In this document: piece by piece, positions 8,125 through 16,653 of the stretch
Layout: every line of letters begins with the position of its first letter
How positions within the stretch are numbered: the stretch's first letter is position 1
Assembly: GCA_023450615.1 (NCBI GenBank)
Contig: JAEXGT010000047.1
Location: 62,001 to 126,000 of the forward strand
Length of the DNA stretch: 64,000 nt
From: Pseudomonadota bacterium
GTDB lineage: Bacteria; Pseudomonadota; Alphaproteobacteria; Rhizobiales; Beijerinckiaceae
Reading direction: 5' to 3'
The notes under the pieces: model-generated
The model's input: only the letters and a program-made list of their open reading frames with translations
What the model was told of the DNA's origin: nothing
The model's database searches: none
Translations under genes and position numbers: made by a program

Positions 8125-9522
8125 ATGCAGGTGACGGAAACACTGTCCCAAGGCTTGAAGCGAGAGTTCAAGGTCGTGCTCCCGGCCACCGAGTTGGAGC
8201 AGCGCCTGAACGACGAGCTCAACAACATCAAGGATCGCGTGCGGCTGAACGGCTTCCGCCCCGGCAAGGTGCCGCCGGTGCACCTGCGCAAGGTCTATGG
8301 CCGTTCTGTCATGTCCGACGTTCTTCAGAACGCCGTGAACGAGGCCAACCGCAAGATCGTCGAGGATAACGGCCTGAAGCTCGCTCACGAGCCGCAGATC
8401 CAGTTCCCCGAGGACAAGGATGCCATCGAAAAGGCCATGGACGCCAAGGGCGACCTGGCTTTCACCGTCGCTCTTGAAGTCCTGCCGGAGTTCGAGCTGG
8501 CCGATCTGTCGGACGTCAGCGTGAAGAAGCCGGTCGTTGAGGTTTCCGAGACGGAGATCAACGAGTCGCTCGAGCGCATGGCTAAGCAGAACCGCGCTTT
8601 CGACACGAAGAAGGGCGCTTCCGCCGATGGCGACCGTGTGGTCGTGGACTTCGTGGGCCGCATCGACGGCACCGAGTTCGAAGGCGGCGCGGGCCAGGAC
8701 ATCCGCGTGGAGCTGGGCTCCAACACCTTCATTCCGGGCTTCGAAGAGCAGCTCATCGGTCTGAAGGCCGGCGACACCAAGCTCGTGAAGGTTTCCTTCC
8801 CTGAGAACTACATGGCCGCTCATCTCGCCGGCAAGGCCGCCGAGTTCGACGTGACCGTGAAGGAGGTCGAGGCTCCCGGCGAGCTGAAGATCGACGACGA
8901 GATGGCAAAGAACTTCGGTATGGATTCCCTTGATAAACTCAAGGAAGCCATCCGCGACGCCATCAAGCGCGATTTCGACGCCCAGTCCCGCCGCAAGGTG
9001 AAGAAGGACCTCCTGGACGCCCTCGACGCCAAGTACAGCTTCGAGCTGCCGCCGACCCTGGTCGAGCAGGAGTTCAATGCCGTGTGGTCGCAGGTTGAGG
9101 CCGACATGAAGTCGAACGGCCGCACCTTCGCTGACGAAGACACCACCGAAGAGCAGGCCAAGGCGGATTATCGCAAGATCGCCGAGCGCCGCGTTCGTCT
9201 CGGCTTGGTCCTTGCGCAGATCGGCGAGAAGTCCGATATCAAGATCTCCGACGACGAGGTGACTCAGGCCCTCATCGAGCGGGTCCGCCAGTATCCCGGC
9301 CAGGAACGGCAGGTTTGGGAGTTCTATCAGAAGAACCCGCAGGCCCTCGCCGAAATCCGGGCTCCTCTGTTCGAGGAGAAAGTCGTTGACCAGATCCTGT
9401 CCCAGGTGAAGGTGACGGAAGAGACGGTTTCCAAGGAAGCTCTCTTCAACGACGATGACGCCGACGAGGCCGATTCCAAGCCGAAGGGTAAGGGCGGTAA
9501 GAAAGCCAGCAAGGGCGAGTAA
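8125..9522 (+). CDS. tig: trigger factor, ribosome-bound peptidyl-prolyl isomerase chaperone
   Basis: The 465-residue product has the three trigger factor domains. The N-terminal ribosome-binding domain (1-130) carries the GFRPGKVP signature that docks on L23. An FKBP-type PPIase domain follows (about 160-245, DRVVVDFVGRIDGTEFEGG...IPGFEEQLIG), then a helical C-terminal chaperone cradle ending in a Lys-rich tail (KPKGKGGKK). It shields nascent chains at the ribosome exit. It is followed by clpP and clpX, the conserved tig-clpP-clpX order. Confidence 0.98.
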   Translation: MQVTETLSQGLKREFKVVLPATELEQRLNDELNNIKDRVRLNGFRPGKVPPVHLRKVYGRSVMSDVLQNAVNEANRKIVEDNGLKLAHEPQIQFPEDKDAIEKAMDAKGDLAFTVALEVLPEFELADLSDVSVKKPVVEVSETEINESLERMAKQNRAFDTKKGASADGDRVVVDFVGRIDGTEFEGGAGQDIRVELGSNTFIPGFEEQLIGLKAGDTKLVKVSFPENYMAAHLAGKAAEFDVTVKEVEAPGELKIDDEMAKNFGMDSLDKLKEAIRDAIKRDFDAQSRRKVKKDLLDALDAKYSFELPPTLVEQEFNAVWSQVEADMKSNGRTFADEDTTEEQAKADYRKIAERRVRLGLVLAQIGEKSDIKISDDEVTQALIERVRQYPGQERQVWEFYQKNPQALAEIRAPLFEEKVVDQILSQVKVTEETVSKEALFNDDDADEADSKPKGKGGKKASKGE

Positions 9523-9560
9523 CGCTTTCTCAAGCACTCGCTGCCTTGCATCAATCAGAC

Positions 9561-9581
9561 GGCCGCGCATTTCGCGCGGCC
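9561..9581 (+). other. GC-rich stem-loop between tig and clpP
   Basis: An 8-bp perfect stem (GGCCGCGC / GCGCGGCC) with a 5-base loop lies 39 bases after the tig stop. It is followed by GCTTTGG rather than a T-run, so it looks like a processing or attenuation hairpin and not a full terminator. clpP starts 20 bases later. Confidence 0.55.
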
Positions 9582-9600
9582 GCTTTGGAGCAGTGAGACA

Positions 9601-10233
9601 ATGAGAGATCCGGTAGCGCTCTTAAACAATACGCTCGTCCCCATGGTGGTCGAGCAGTCGAACCGCGGCGAGCGCGCCTTCGACATCTACTCGCGCCTCC
9701 TGCGCGAGCGTATTATCTTCCTGACGGGTCCGGTCGAAGATTATTCGGCTTCGCTTATCGTAGCGCAGCTTCTCTTCCTTGAGGCCGAGAACCCGAAGAA
9801 GGAAATTTCCTTCTACATCAACTCGCCCGGCGGCGTTGTGACCTCCGGCCTGTCGATCTATGACACCATGCAGTTCATCCGCTGCCCGGTTTCGACGCTT
9901 TGCGTCGGCCAGGCCGCCTCGATGGGCTCGCTTCTCCTGACCGCAGGCGAGAAGGGCATGCGCTTTGCGCTCCCGAACGCCCGAATCATGGTTCACCAGC
10001 CCTCCGGCGGTTACCAGGGTCAGGTCACGGACATCATGATCCACGCCCGCGAGAGCGAAGCCCTCAAGCGCCGTCTCAATGAGATCTACGTTGGCCATAC
10101 CGGCCGCAACTACGAAGAAATCGAGCGGGCTCTTGAGCGCGACAACTTCATGACGGCGGAAGCCGCCCGGGAGTTCGGTCTCATTGACCAAGTCATCGAG
10201 AAGCGCCCCGAACCGGTTGCCACTCCGGCCTAA
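9601..10233 (+). CDS. clpP: ATP-dependent Clp protease proteolytic subunit
   Basis: The 210-residue serine protease subunit carries the catalytic Ser107 in GQAASMGSLLL and His132 in MVHQPSGG, with the ERDNFMTAEAAREFGLID acid region after them. It forms the two stacked heptameric rings that degrade substrates unfolded by ClpX or ClpA. GGAG precedes the ATG. The N-terminal stretch before MVVEQS is short, as in other ClpP proteins with a small propeptide. A strong terminator separates it from clpX. Confidence 0.98.
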   Translation: MRDPVALLNNTLVPMVVEQSNRGERAFDIYSRLLRERIIFLTGPVEDYSASLIVAQLLFLEAENPKKEISFYINSPGGVVTSGLSIYDTMQFIRCPVSTLCVGQAASMGSLLLTAGEKGMRFALPNARIMVHQPSGGYQGQVTDIMIHARESEALKRRLNEIYVGHTGRNYEEIERALERDNFMTAEAAREFGLIDQVIEKRPEPVATPA

Positions 10234-10241
10234 TCCTTAAA

Positions 10242-10276
10242 ACCTGGGGAAAAATTCTCCCCAGGTGCGTCTTTTT
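10242..10276 (+). terminator. intrinsic terminator of clpP
   Basis: A 9-bp perfect stem (ACCTGGGGA / TCCCCAGGT) with a 7-base loop is followed by GCGTCTTTTT, starting 8 bases after the clpP stop. It implies that clpX has its own promoter in the 184-base gap that follows. Confidence 0.85.
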
Positions 10277-10459
10277 AACCGGTAACCCCGTTTCTATTGA
10301 TCACGCGCGTCCGCCGTGATTGCATGTGGATTCGGGAGACGAGGCGATTTGGCTAAGTAAATTGTTGGTGTCGGAACCTTTCATTAGGCCCGGCGCTCAT
10401 AAGTTAAAGGGTGCGGGGCCGGCAAAGGGGCCGTCCCGGCACGGATTGGAGATGTGATA

Positions 10460-11728
10460 ATGACCAAGGCTGGCGGCAACGACTCCAAGAGCACACTGTA
10501 CTGCTCGTTCTGCGGCAAGAGCCAGCACGAGGTTCGCAAGCTGATCGCTGGCCCGACGGTTTTCATCTGCGATGAATGCGTCGAGCTCTGCATGGACATC
10601 ATCCGCGAGGAGTCGAAATCGTCCCTCGTGAAGTCCCGGGATGGCGTGCCCACCCCGAAGGAAATCAGCCGCGTTCTGGATGACTACGTGATCGGTCAAG
10701 AGCACGCCAAGAAGGTGCTCTCGGTGGCGGTCCACAACCATTACAAGCGCCTCGCCCACGCCACGAAGCACAACGACGTGGAACTGGCGAAGTCCAACAT
10801 CCTGCTGATCGGTCCGACCGGTTCGGGTAAGACGCTGCTCGCGCAGACACTCGCCCGCATTCTGGACGTGCCCTTCACCATGGCCGACGCCACGACGCTG
10901 ACCGAGGCCGGTTACGTGGGTGAGGACGTCGAGAACATCATTCTCAAGCTGCTCCAGGCCTCCGACTACAATGTCGAGCGGGCGCAGCGCGGCATCGTCT
11001 ATATCGACGAGATCGACAAGATCTCCCGCAAGTCCGACAACCCGTCGATCACCCGCGACGTATCGGGCGAGGGCGTGCAGCAGGCCCTCTTGAAGATCAT
11101 GGAGGGCACCGTTGCCTCCGTGCCTCCGCAGGGCGGGCGCAAGCATCCTCAGCAGGAGTTCCTGCAGGTAGACACGACCAACATCCTGTTCATCTGCGGT
11201 GGCGCCTTCGCGGGGCTGGAGCGCATCATCGCCGGTCGCGGTAAGGGTACGTCCATCGGCTTCGGCGCGACCGTGAGCTCGCCGGACGACCGGCGTACGG
11301 GCGAGATCTTCCGTGAGGTGGAGCCTGAGGACCTGTTGAAGTTCGGCCTCATCCCCGAATTCGTCGGCCGTCTGCCGGTTCTGGCGACCCTCGAGGATCT
11401 CGATGTCGATGCTCTGAAGACCATTCTGCAGGAGCCGAAGAACGCCCTGGTCAAGCAGTACCAGCGCCTCTTCGAGATGGAGAACGTCGCGCTGACGTTC
11501 CAGGACGAAGCCCTGACCCTCATCGCCAAGAAGGCGATCGAGCGGAAGACCGGCGCCCGCGGCCTGCGCTCCATCATGGAGGGCATCCTCCTGGAGACCA
11601 TGTACGATCTGCCTGGCCTCGATTCCGTCGAGCAGGTGGTGATCGGCCCCGAGGTGGTTGAAGGCAAGGCCAAACCGCTCTTCATCCATGGCGACCGCAG
11701 CGAGCAGTCTGCGAGCGCCAGCGCCTAA
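10460..11728 (+). CDS. clpX: ATP-dependent Clp protease ATP-binding subunit ClpX
   Basis: The 422-residue AAA+ unfoldase begins with the zinc-binding domain (CSFCGKS...CDECVELC). The AAA module follows, with Walker A GPTGSGKT, Walker B VYIDEID, the pore loop GYVGEDVE and the ClpP-docking loop near FGATVSSP. The ATG at 10460 is chosen over a GTG two codons earlier because GGAG lies eight bases upstream of it. In alphaproteobacteria ClpXP controls cell-cycle proteins such as CtrA; this role is family knowledge. Confidence 0.98.
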   Translation: MTKAGGNDSKSTLYCSFCGKSQHEVRKLIAGPTVFICDECVELCMDIIREESKSSLVKSRDGVPTPKEISRVLDDYVIGQEHAKKVLSVAVHNHYKRLAHATKHNDVELAKSNILLIGPTGSGKTLLAQTLARILDVPFTMADATTLTEAGYVGEDVENIILKLLQASDYNVERAQRGIVYIDEIDKISRKSDNPSITRDVSGEGVQQALLKIMEGTVASVPPQGGRKHPQQEFLQVDTTNILFICGGAFAGLERIIAGRGKGTSIGFGATVSSPDDRRTGEIFREVEPEDLLKFGLIPEFVGRLPVLATLEDLDVDALKTILQEPKNALVKQYQRLFEMENVALTFQDEALTLIAKKAIERKTGARGLRSIMEGILLETMYDLPGLDSVEQVVIGPEVVEGKAKPLFIHGDRSEQSASASA

Positions 11729-11773
11729 GTCGATTTGGGGACGTTTGTGAACGAAGGCGTTGCGGACACGGTT

Positions 11774-11805
11774 CTTGAAACAAGGGCTCCGCAACGCCAC
11801 ATAAT
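11774..11805 (+). promoter_or_regulatory. probable sigma-32 (RpoH) heat-shock promoter of lon
   Basis: CTTGAA at 11774-11779 and CCACATAAT at 11797-11805 are separated by 17 bases. This closely matches the RpoH consensus CTTGAA / CCCCATnT. The pair lies about 150 bases upstream of the lon start in a 227-base gap with no gene. Confidence 0.65.
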
Positions 11806-11955
11806 TTCTTGCGCGGTAGTTGTCCGCTCATTCCCCGAGGGATGGCACCGCGTACCGGATGCAGCCCATAAAAACAGCCTGAGCATTCCGGTATCCCGTC
11901 CGAGAACCAGCTTATTCAAGGGGCCCTCCGGACGCATAAATAAGGATGTTGTCTC

Positions 11956-14382
11956 ATGACACAGTCGAAGCCTCGTCAGCCTGTCATCCCAGGCTCGACC
12001 GGAACCTATGCGGTTCTGCCTCTGCGCGACATCGTCGTCTTCCCGCACATGATCGTGCCGCTCTTCGTCGGCCGCGAAAAGTCGATCCGTGCGCTTGAGG
12101 AGGTGGTGAAGAACGACCGTCACATCCTGCTGGCAACGCAGATCGATGCGACGGATGACGATCCGGCCGCCGATGCGATTTATAAGGTTGGTACGCTCGC
12201 CAACGTGCTGCAGCTCCTTAAGCTGCCCGACGGCACCGTGAAGGTGCTGGTCGAGGGCGCAAGCCGCGCGGAAGTGAAGAACTATACCCGCACCGATGAA
12301 TATTACGAAGCCGAAGCCGAAGTGCTTCCGGATTCCCTTGGCGATCAAATCGAGGCGGAGGCGCTTGCCCGCTCCGTGGTGGCCGAGTTCGAAAACTACG
12401 TGAAGCTCAATAAGAAGGTCTCGCCGGAGGTTGTCTCCGCCGTGACCCAGATCGACGAGCCGGCAAAGCTCGCCGACACGATTGCTTCGCATCTCGCGAT
12501 CAAGATCGCCGACAAGCAGGCGATTCTTGAAACGCCGACCGTCGCGCAGCGCCTCGAGAAGGTGCTCGGCATGATGGAGAGCGAGATCTCCGTCCTTCAG
12601 GTCGAGAAGCGCATTCGCACCCGCGTGAAGCGTCAGATGGAGAAGACGCAGCGCGAGTACTATCTCAACGAGCAGATGAAGGCGATCCAAAAGGAGCTCG
12701 GCGACGATGAAGGTCGCGATGAGCTGGCCGAGCTCGAAGAGAAGATCGAAAAGACCAAGTTCACGAAGGAAGCCCGCGAAAAGGCTCTCGGCGAGCTGAA
12801 GAAGCTCCGCCAGATGTCGCCCATGTCTGCGGAAGCGACCGTCGTGCGCAACTATCTCGACTGGCTGCTCGGCATTCCGTGGGGCCGCCGCTCGAAAATG
12901 AAGAAGGACCTGAAGGCGGCCCAGGACGTCCTGGATTCGGATCATTACGGTCTGGACAAGGTCAAGGAGCGCATCGTCGAGTATCTGGCCGTGCAGCAGC
13001 GCGCCAACAAGCTCACGGGTCCGATCCTCTGCCTCGTCGGCCCTCCCGGCGTGGGTAAGACCTCGCTCGGCAAGTCGATCGCGAAAGCAACCGGTCGCGA
13101 GTTCGTCCGTATGTCGCTCGGCGGCGTGCGTGACGAGTCCGAGATCCGCGGTCACCGCCGCACTTATATCGGCTCGATGCCCGGCAAGATCATCCAATCG
13201 ATGAGGAAGGCCAAGACGTCCAATCCGCTCATCCTGCTCGATGAGATCGACAAGATGGGCATGGACTTCCGGGGCGATCCGTCGGCGGCTTTGCTCGAGG
13301 TTCTCGACCCTGAGCAGAACAACACGTTCAACGATCATTACCTGGAGGTCGATTACGATCTCTCCAACGTGATGTTCGTGACGACGGCCAACACGCTCAA
13401 CATTCCCGGTCCGCTTCTCGACCGTATGGAAGTGATCCGCATCGCGGGTTACACCGAGGAAGAGAAGGCCGAGATTGCCCGCACTCACCTGATCCCATCT
13501 TCCATGCAGAAGCATGGCCTAGCGGAGAAGGAGTGGAAGATCGACGATGAGGCTCTCCTCATGCTGGTCCGCCGCTACACCCGTGAGGCAGGCGTGCGTA
13601 ACCTTGAGCGTGAGATCAACAATCTCGTCCGCAAGGCGGTGAAGGAGATCCTGCTCTCCAAGGTGCCGGCGGTTGAGGTCACGACGGCGAACCTGCCCGA
13701 TTTCCTTGGTCCCCCGCGCTTCCGCTACGGCGAAGCCGAGACGGAGGATTCGGTCGGTACGGTCACCGGTCTTGCCTGGACCGAGGTGGGCGGCGAGCTG
13801 CTGACCATCGAAGGCATCGCCATGCCGGGCAAGGGCAAGATGACCGTCACGGGTAACCTGCGTGACGTGATGAAGGAATCGATCTCGGCAGCGGCGTCCT
13901 ATGTCCGCTCCCGTGCGGTTGCCTTCGGTGTCGAGCCTCCTCTGTTCGATCGTCGCGACATCCACGTGCACGTGCCGGAAGGCGCGACGCCGAAGGATGG
14001 TCCGTCGGCAGGCATTGCCATGGCGACAGCCATCGTCTCCGTCATCACGGGTATCCCGGTCCGCCGCGATATCGCCATGACGGGCGAGGTCACGCTGCGG
14101 GGCAGGGTACTGCCCATCGGCGGATTGAAGGAAAAGCTCCTGGCGGCCCTTCGCGGCGGTATCAAGAAGGTCTTGATCCCCGAGGAGAACGCCAAGGATC
14201 TGGTCGACATCCCGGCAAGCGTGAAGAACGGCCTCGAAATCGTGCCGGTCTCTACCATGGATCAGGTTCTCCAGCATGCTCTCGTGCGTATGCCGGAACC
14301 GATCGAGTGGGATGAGGCCTCAGTGCTCAAGGGGCCGAAGCCGGCCGTGGATGACGATACGGCAGGGGTGGTTGCCCACTAA
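11956..14382 (+). CDS. lon: endopeptidase La (Lon protease)
   Basis: The 808-residue protein is a full-length bacterial LonA. It has an N-terminal substrate-binding LON domain (VLPLRDIVVFPHMIVPLFVGR), a central coiled-coil and AAA+ module with Walker A GPPGVGKTS, and a C-terminal protease domain. The catalytic dyad is Ser684 (KDGPSAGIAMATA) and Lys727 (GGLKEKLL). Lon degrades misfolded and regulatory proteins in the cytoplasm. AAGGA lies 11 bases before the ATG. The gene is followed by a strong terminator and then hup, a common Rhizobiales order. Confidence 0.98.
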   Translation: MTQSKPRQPVIPGSTGTYAVLPLRDIVVFPHMIVPLFVGREKSIRALEEVVKNDRHILLATQIDATDDDPAADAIYKVGTLANVLQLLKLPDGTVKVLVEGASRAEVKNYTRTDEYYEAEAEVLPDSLGDQIEAEALARSVVAEFENYVKLNKKVSPEVVSAVTQIDEPAKLADTIASHLAIKIADKQAILETPTVAQRLEKVLGMMESEISVLQVEKRIRTRVKRQMEKTQREYYLNEQMKAIQKELGDDEGRDELAELEEKIEKTKFTKEAREKALGELKKLRQMSPMSAEATVVRNYLDWLLGIPWGRRSKMKKDLKAAQDVLDSDHYGLDKVKERIVEYLAVQQRANKLTGPILCLVGPPGVGKTSLGKSIAKATGREFVRMSLGGVRDESEIRGHRRTYIGSMPGKIIQSMRKAKTSNPLILLDEIDKMGMDFRGDPSAALLEVLDPEQNNTFNDHYLEVDYDLSNVMFVTTANTLNIPGPLLDRMEVIRIAGYTEEEKAEIARTHLIPSSMQKHGLAEKEWKIDDEALLMLVRRYTREAGVRNLEREINNLVRKAVKEILLSKVPAVEVTTANLPDFLGPPRFRYGEAETEDSVGTVTGLAWTEVGGELLTIEGIAMPGKGKMTVTGNLRDVMKESISAAASYVRSRAVAFGVEPPLFDRRDIHVHVPEGATPKDGPSAGIAMATAIVSVITGIPVRRDIAMTGEVTLRGRVLPIGGLKEKLLAALRGGIKKVLIPEENAKDLVDIPASVKNGLEIVPVSTMDQVLQHALVRMPEPIEWDEASVLKGPKPAVDDDTAGVVAH

Positions 14383-14411
14383 TCTGCTGACGCTAGGTTA
14401 GGCGAAATCAG

Positions 14412-14442
14412 GCCCCCGGATGGCGAATCCGGGGGCTTTTTT
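14412..14442 (+). terminator. intrinsic terminator of lon
   Basis: A 9-bp perfect stem (GCCCCCGGA / TCCGGGGGC) with a 7-base loop is followed by TTTTTT, 29 bases after the lon stop. Confidence 0.92.
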
Positions 14443-14578
14443 CGTGAGAATTGGGAAAAAATGGCCGAATTCCGGCATTCTGGGGCTTGCTTACGGCCCA
14501 GCTTTAGGCCACACGAGTTCTCCCTGAAGCGTTGATACTACATAACCTGAGATCACCGCGATCATTGGAGGATATGAT

Positions 14579-14857
14579 ATGAACAAAGGCGAGCTCGTTG
14601 CTGCCGTTGCCGACAAGGTCGGCCTTTCCCGTGGCCAGGCCGGCGAGGCGATTGACGCCGCCATTGAGGCGATCACCGGCGCTCTGAAGAAGGGCGACGA
14701 GGTGAAGATCGTCGGCTTCGGCACGTTCGTGGTCACCAACCGCGCTGCCGGTGAAGCCCGCAACCCGCGCACTGGCGAAAAGGTGAAGGTTCCGGCTTCG
14801 AAGACCCCCAAGTTCCGCGCCGGCGCCGGCCTGAAGGATGCTGTCAACGGAAAGTAA
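14579..14857 (+). CDS. hup: DNA-binding protein HU
   Basis: The 92-residue nucleoid protein shows the HU fold. An N-terminal helix pair (MNKGELVAAVADKVGLS) is followed by KKGDEVKIVGFGTF and the DNA-binding beta-arm signature with RNPRTGEKVKV and the conserved Pro that intercalates. It bends DNA as a dimer. GGAGGATATG gives a strong ribosome binding site. Its own terminator follows, so it is a monocistronic unit. Confidence 0.97.
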   Translation: MNKGELVAAVADKVGLSRGQAGEAIDAAIEAITGALKKGDEVKIVGFGTFVVTNRAAGEARNPRTGEKVKVPASKTPKFRAGAGLKDAVNGK

Positions 14858-14884
14858 GAGCTTTTCAGCAGCATTCGCATTGAT

Positions 14885-14925
14885 AGAAGGCCAACAGCGC
14901 TTGCGTTGTTGGCCTTCTCTTTTTA
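14885..14925 (+). terminator. intrinsic terminator of hup
   Basis: A long imperfect hairpin (AGAAGGCCAACAGC paired with GTTGTTGGCCTTCT, one wobble) is followed by CTTTTTAT, 27 bases after the hup stop. Confidence 0.85.
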
Positions 14926-15014
14926 TGTCAGTCGCATCGGGGCTGGAAACATCCGCAGCATCTGATATGACGCACGCTCCCTTCGGCAAATGATTCCCGA
15001 GGGGAACGCGAGTA

Positions 15015-15090
15015 GGGCGGTTAGCTCAGCTGGTAGAGCATCGGTTTTACACACCGCAGGTCGGGGGTTCGATCCCCTCACCGCCCACCA
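15015..15090 (+). tRNA. tRNA-Val (anticodon TAC)
   Basis: A 76-base cloverleaf: acceptor GGGCGGT/ACCGCCC, D-arm GCTC...GAGC, anticodon loop TTTACAC (TAC) and T-arm GGGGGTTCGATCCCC, with CCA encoded. The outermost anticodon-stem pair is a T:C mismatch (TCGGT against ACCGC). Confidence 0.95.
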
Positions 15091-15267
15091 TCTTCTCTAC
15101 GGACTTGTGCTGCCAGTGACATAACTCCCTCAGCGAAGGTGAATCGGGCTGGCGGGCCTCTCGACTTGCTTGACGAACTATTCGGCAGAGTGAAGAAGCC
15201 TGGAAGGTGCCATACCGTTCTGTCCTGCGGTTGCGCAACGACAGTCCGATAAGAACAAAGCCGTCCA

Positions 15268-16641
15268 ATGCTGTTCAATTCGTTCGCATTTCTTCTGGGG
15301 TTCCTCCCTGTTGTCCTGATCCTGCATTGGCTCGTGGAGCGGTTCTGGCCGCCCATGCGCCTGCCGTTGCTGCTTATCCTGTCCATCATCTTTTATGGGT
15401 ACTGGGATGTGCGCTTCGTCCCGCTGCTGGCGGGTTCGATTGTCGTCAACTGGCTTATTGCTCAGGCTTTCCTGCAAAGCCGCCGCACTTTTCTGATTCC
15501 TGCGGCCATCGTCGCGAACCTCGCGCTCCTCGGGTTCTTCAAATATTTCAACTTCTTCGCCGATCTCATCAATGTCATGCCCGGAGCGGGGATCGCTAGG
15601 TGGGATCTGGCGCTGCCGCTCGGCATTTCGTTCTTTACCTTCCACCACATCATGTACCTGACAGACCTGAAAGCAGGCCGCGCGCCTCGCTATGATCTGG
15701 TCCGGTACGGACTCTACATTGCCTTCTTCCCCCAGGTTCTCGCGGGCCCGCTGGTGCGGTGGAGCGAGATCATGCATCAATTCGATGAGCGCCCCTATCT
15801 GCGCTCTGATGCGGCACAACGCTTTGGCCAAGGGCTCATGCTGCTCACCTTGGGCCTCGTGAAGAAGGTCTTCGTCAGCGACCCTCTGGCTGCCTATGTG
15901 GACCCGGTCTTTGCCAGCGCCGCGGCGGGCAAGGCGATCTCGTTCTTCGAGGCATGGCAGGCGACGCTCGGCTTCACGTTCCAGATCTATTTCGACTTCT
16001 CGGGCTATACCGACATGGCGCTCGGCATGGCATTGATGTTGGGGATCGTGCTACCGCCGAATTTCGACCGGCCCTATACATCGACCTCCCTGCAGGATTT
16101 CTGGCGCCGCTGGCACATGACGCTCTCCCGCTTCCTGCGTGACTACCTCTACATCCCGTTCGGGGGCAGCCGGAACGGATTGAGCATCCAGCTTGCGGCC
16201 CTCGTCGCAACGATGACGCTGGGTGGTCTTTGGCATGGCGCCGGGCTGACATTCATCGTCTGGGGCCTTGCGCACGGCTTGGCGCTCTGCGTCGGCGTGC
16301 TCTGGCGCCGGGCCGGATTGACCATGCCGAAGCCGGTGGGCTGGGCTCTGACTTTCCTGTTCGTGGCGCTGACCTGGGTGCTGTTCCGGGCGACGAGCTT
16401 CGAGGCGGCCGGGAACATCTTCGAAGGCCTCATCGGAGTCACAGGCCTCGGCGAGACATTCAAATGGCGGAGCATCGCCATCGCAGCAGCCGTCGCATGC
16501 CTTGGCCCAACCACATGGCTCGCGGTGCAGGGGCTGCCCCCCCGCCGTTGGATCGCCGTGGGTTTTGCCGCCATCGGCACGGCCGTGCTCCTGCAGATCG
16601 GGGACGCGGTCAATTACGAATTCATCTACTTCCAGTTCTAG
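15268..16641 (+). CDS. MBOAT-family membrane O-acyltransferase
   Basis: The 457-residue polytopic membrane protein resembles AlgI/DltB-type O-acyltransferases, which pass acyl groups across the cytoplasmic membrane to a polysaccharide. Hydrophobic segments run through the whole chain. The family signatures LPLGISFFTFHHIMYL, SLQDFWRRWHMTLSRFLRDY and LGGLWHGAG, with active-site His323, are all visible. The next gene, 12 bases downstream, encodes an SGNH-like protein, the usual partner that completes transfer in the periplasm. No alginate or cellulose genes are nearby, so the acylated polymer is unknown. Confidence 0.92.
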   Translation: MLFNSFAFLLGFLPVVLILHWLVERFWPPMRLPLLLILSIIFYGYWDVRFVPLLAGSIVVNWLIAQAFLQSRRTFLIPAAIVANLALLGFFKYFNFFADLINVMPGAGIARWDLALPLGISFFTFHHIMYLTDLKAGRAPRYDLVRYGLYIAFFPQVLAGPLVRWSEIMHQFDERPYLRSDAAQRFGQGLMLLTLGLVKKVFVSDPLAAYVDPVFASAAAGKAISFFEAWQATLGFTFQIYFDFSGYTDMALGMALMLGIVLPPNFDRPYTSTSLQDFWRRWHMTLSRFLRDYLYIPFGGSRNGLSIQLAALVATMTLGGLWHGAGLTFIVWGLAHGLALCVGVLWRRAGLTMPKPVGWALTFLFVALTWVLFRATSFEAAGNIFEGLIGVTGLGETFKWRSIAIAAAVACLGPTTWLAVQGLPPRRWIAVGFAAIGTAVLLQIGDAVNYEFIYFQF

Positions 16642-16653
16642 GGCGGGCCGATC

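Noticed and set aside
11725..13515. 596-codon reverse frame opposite lon
   Set aside because: Antisense shadow of lon, with low-information His/Arg/Leu composition.
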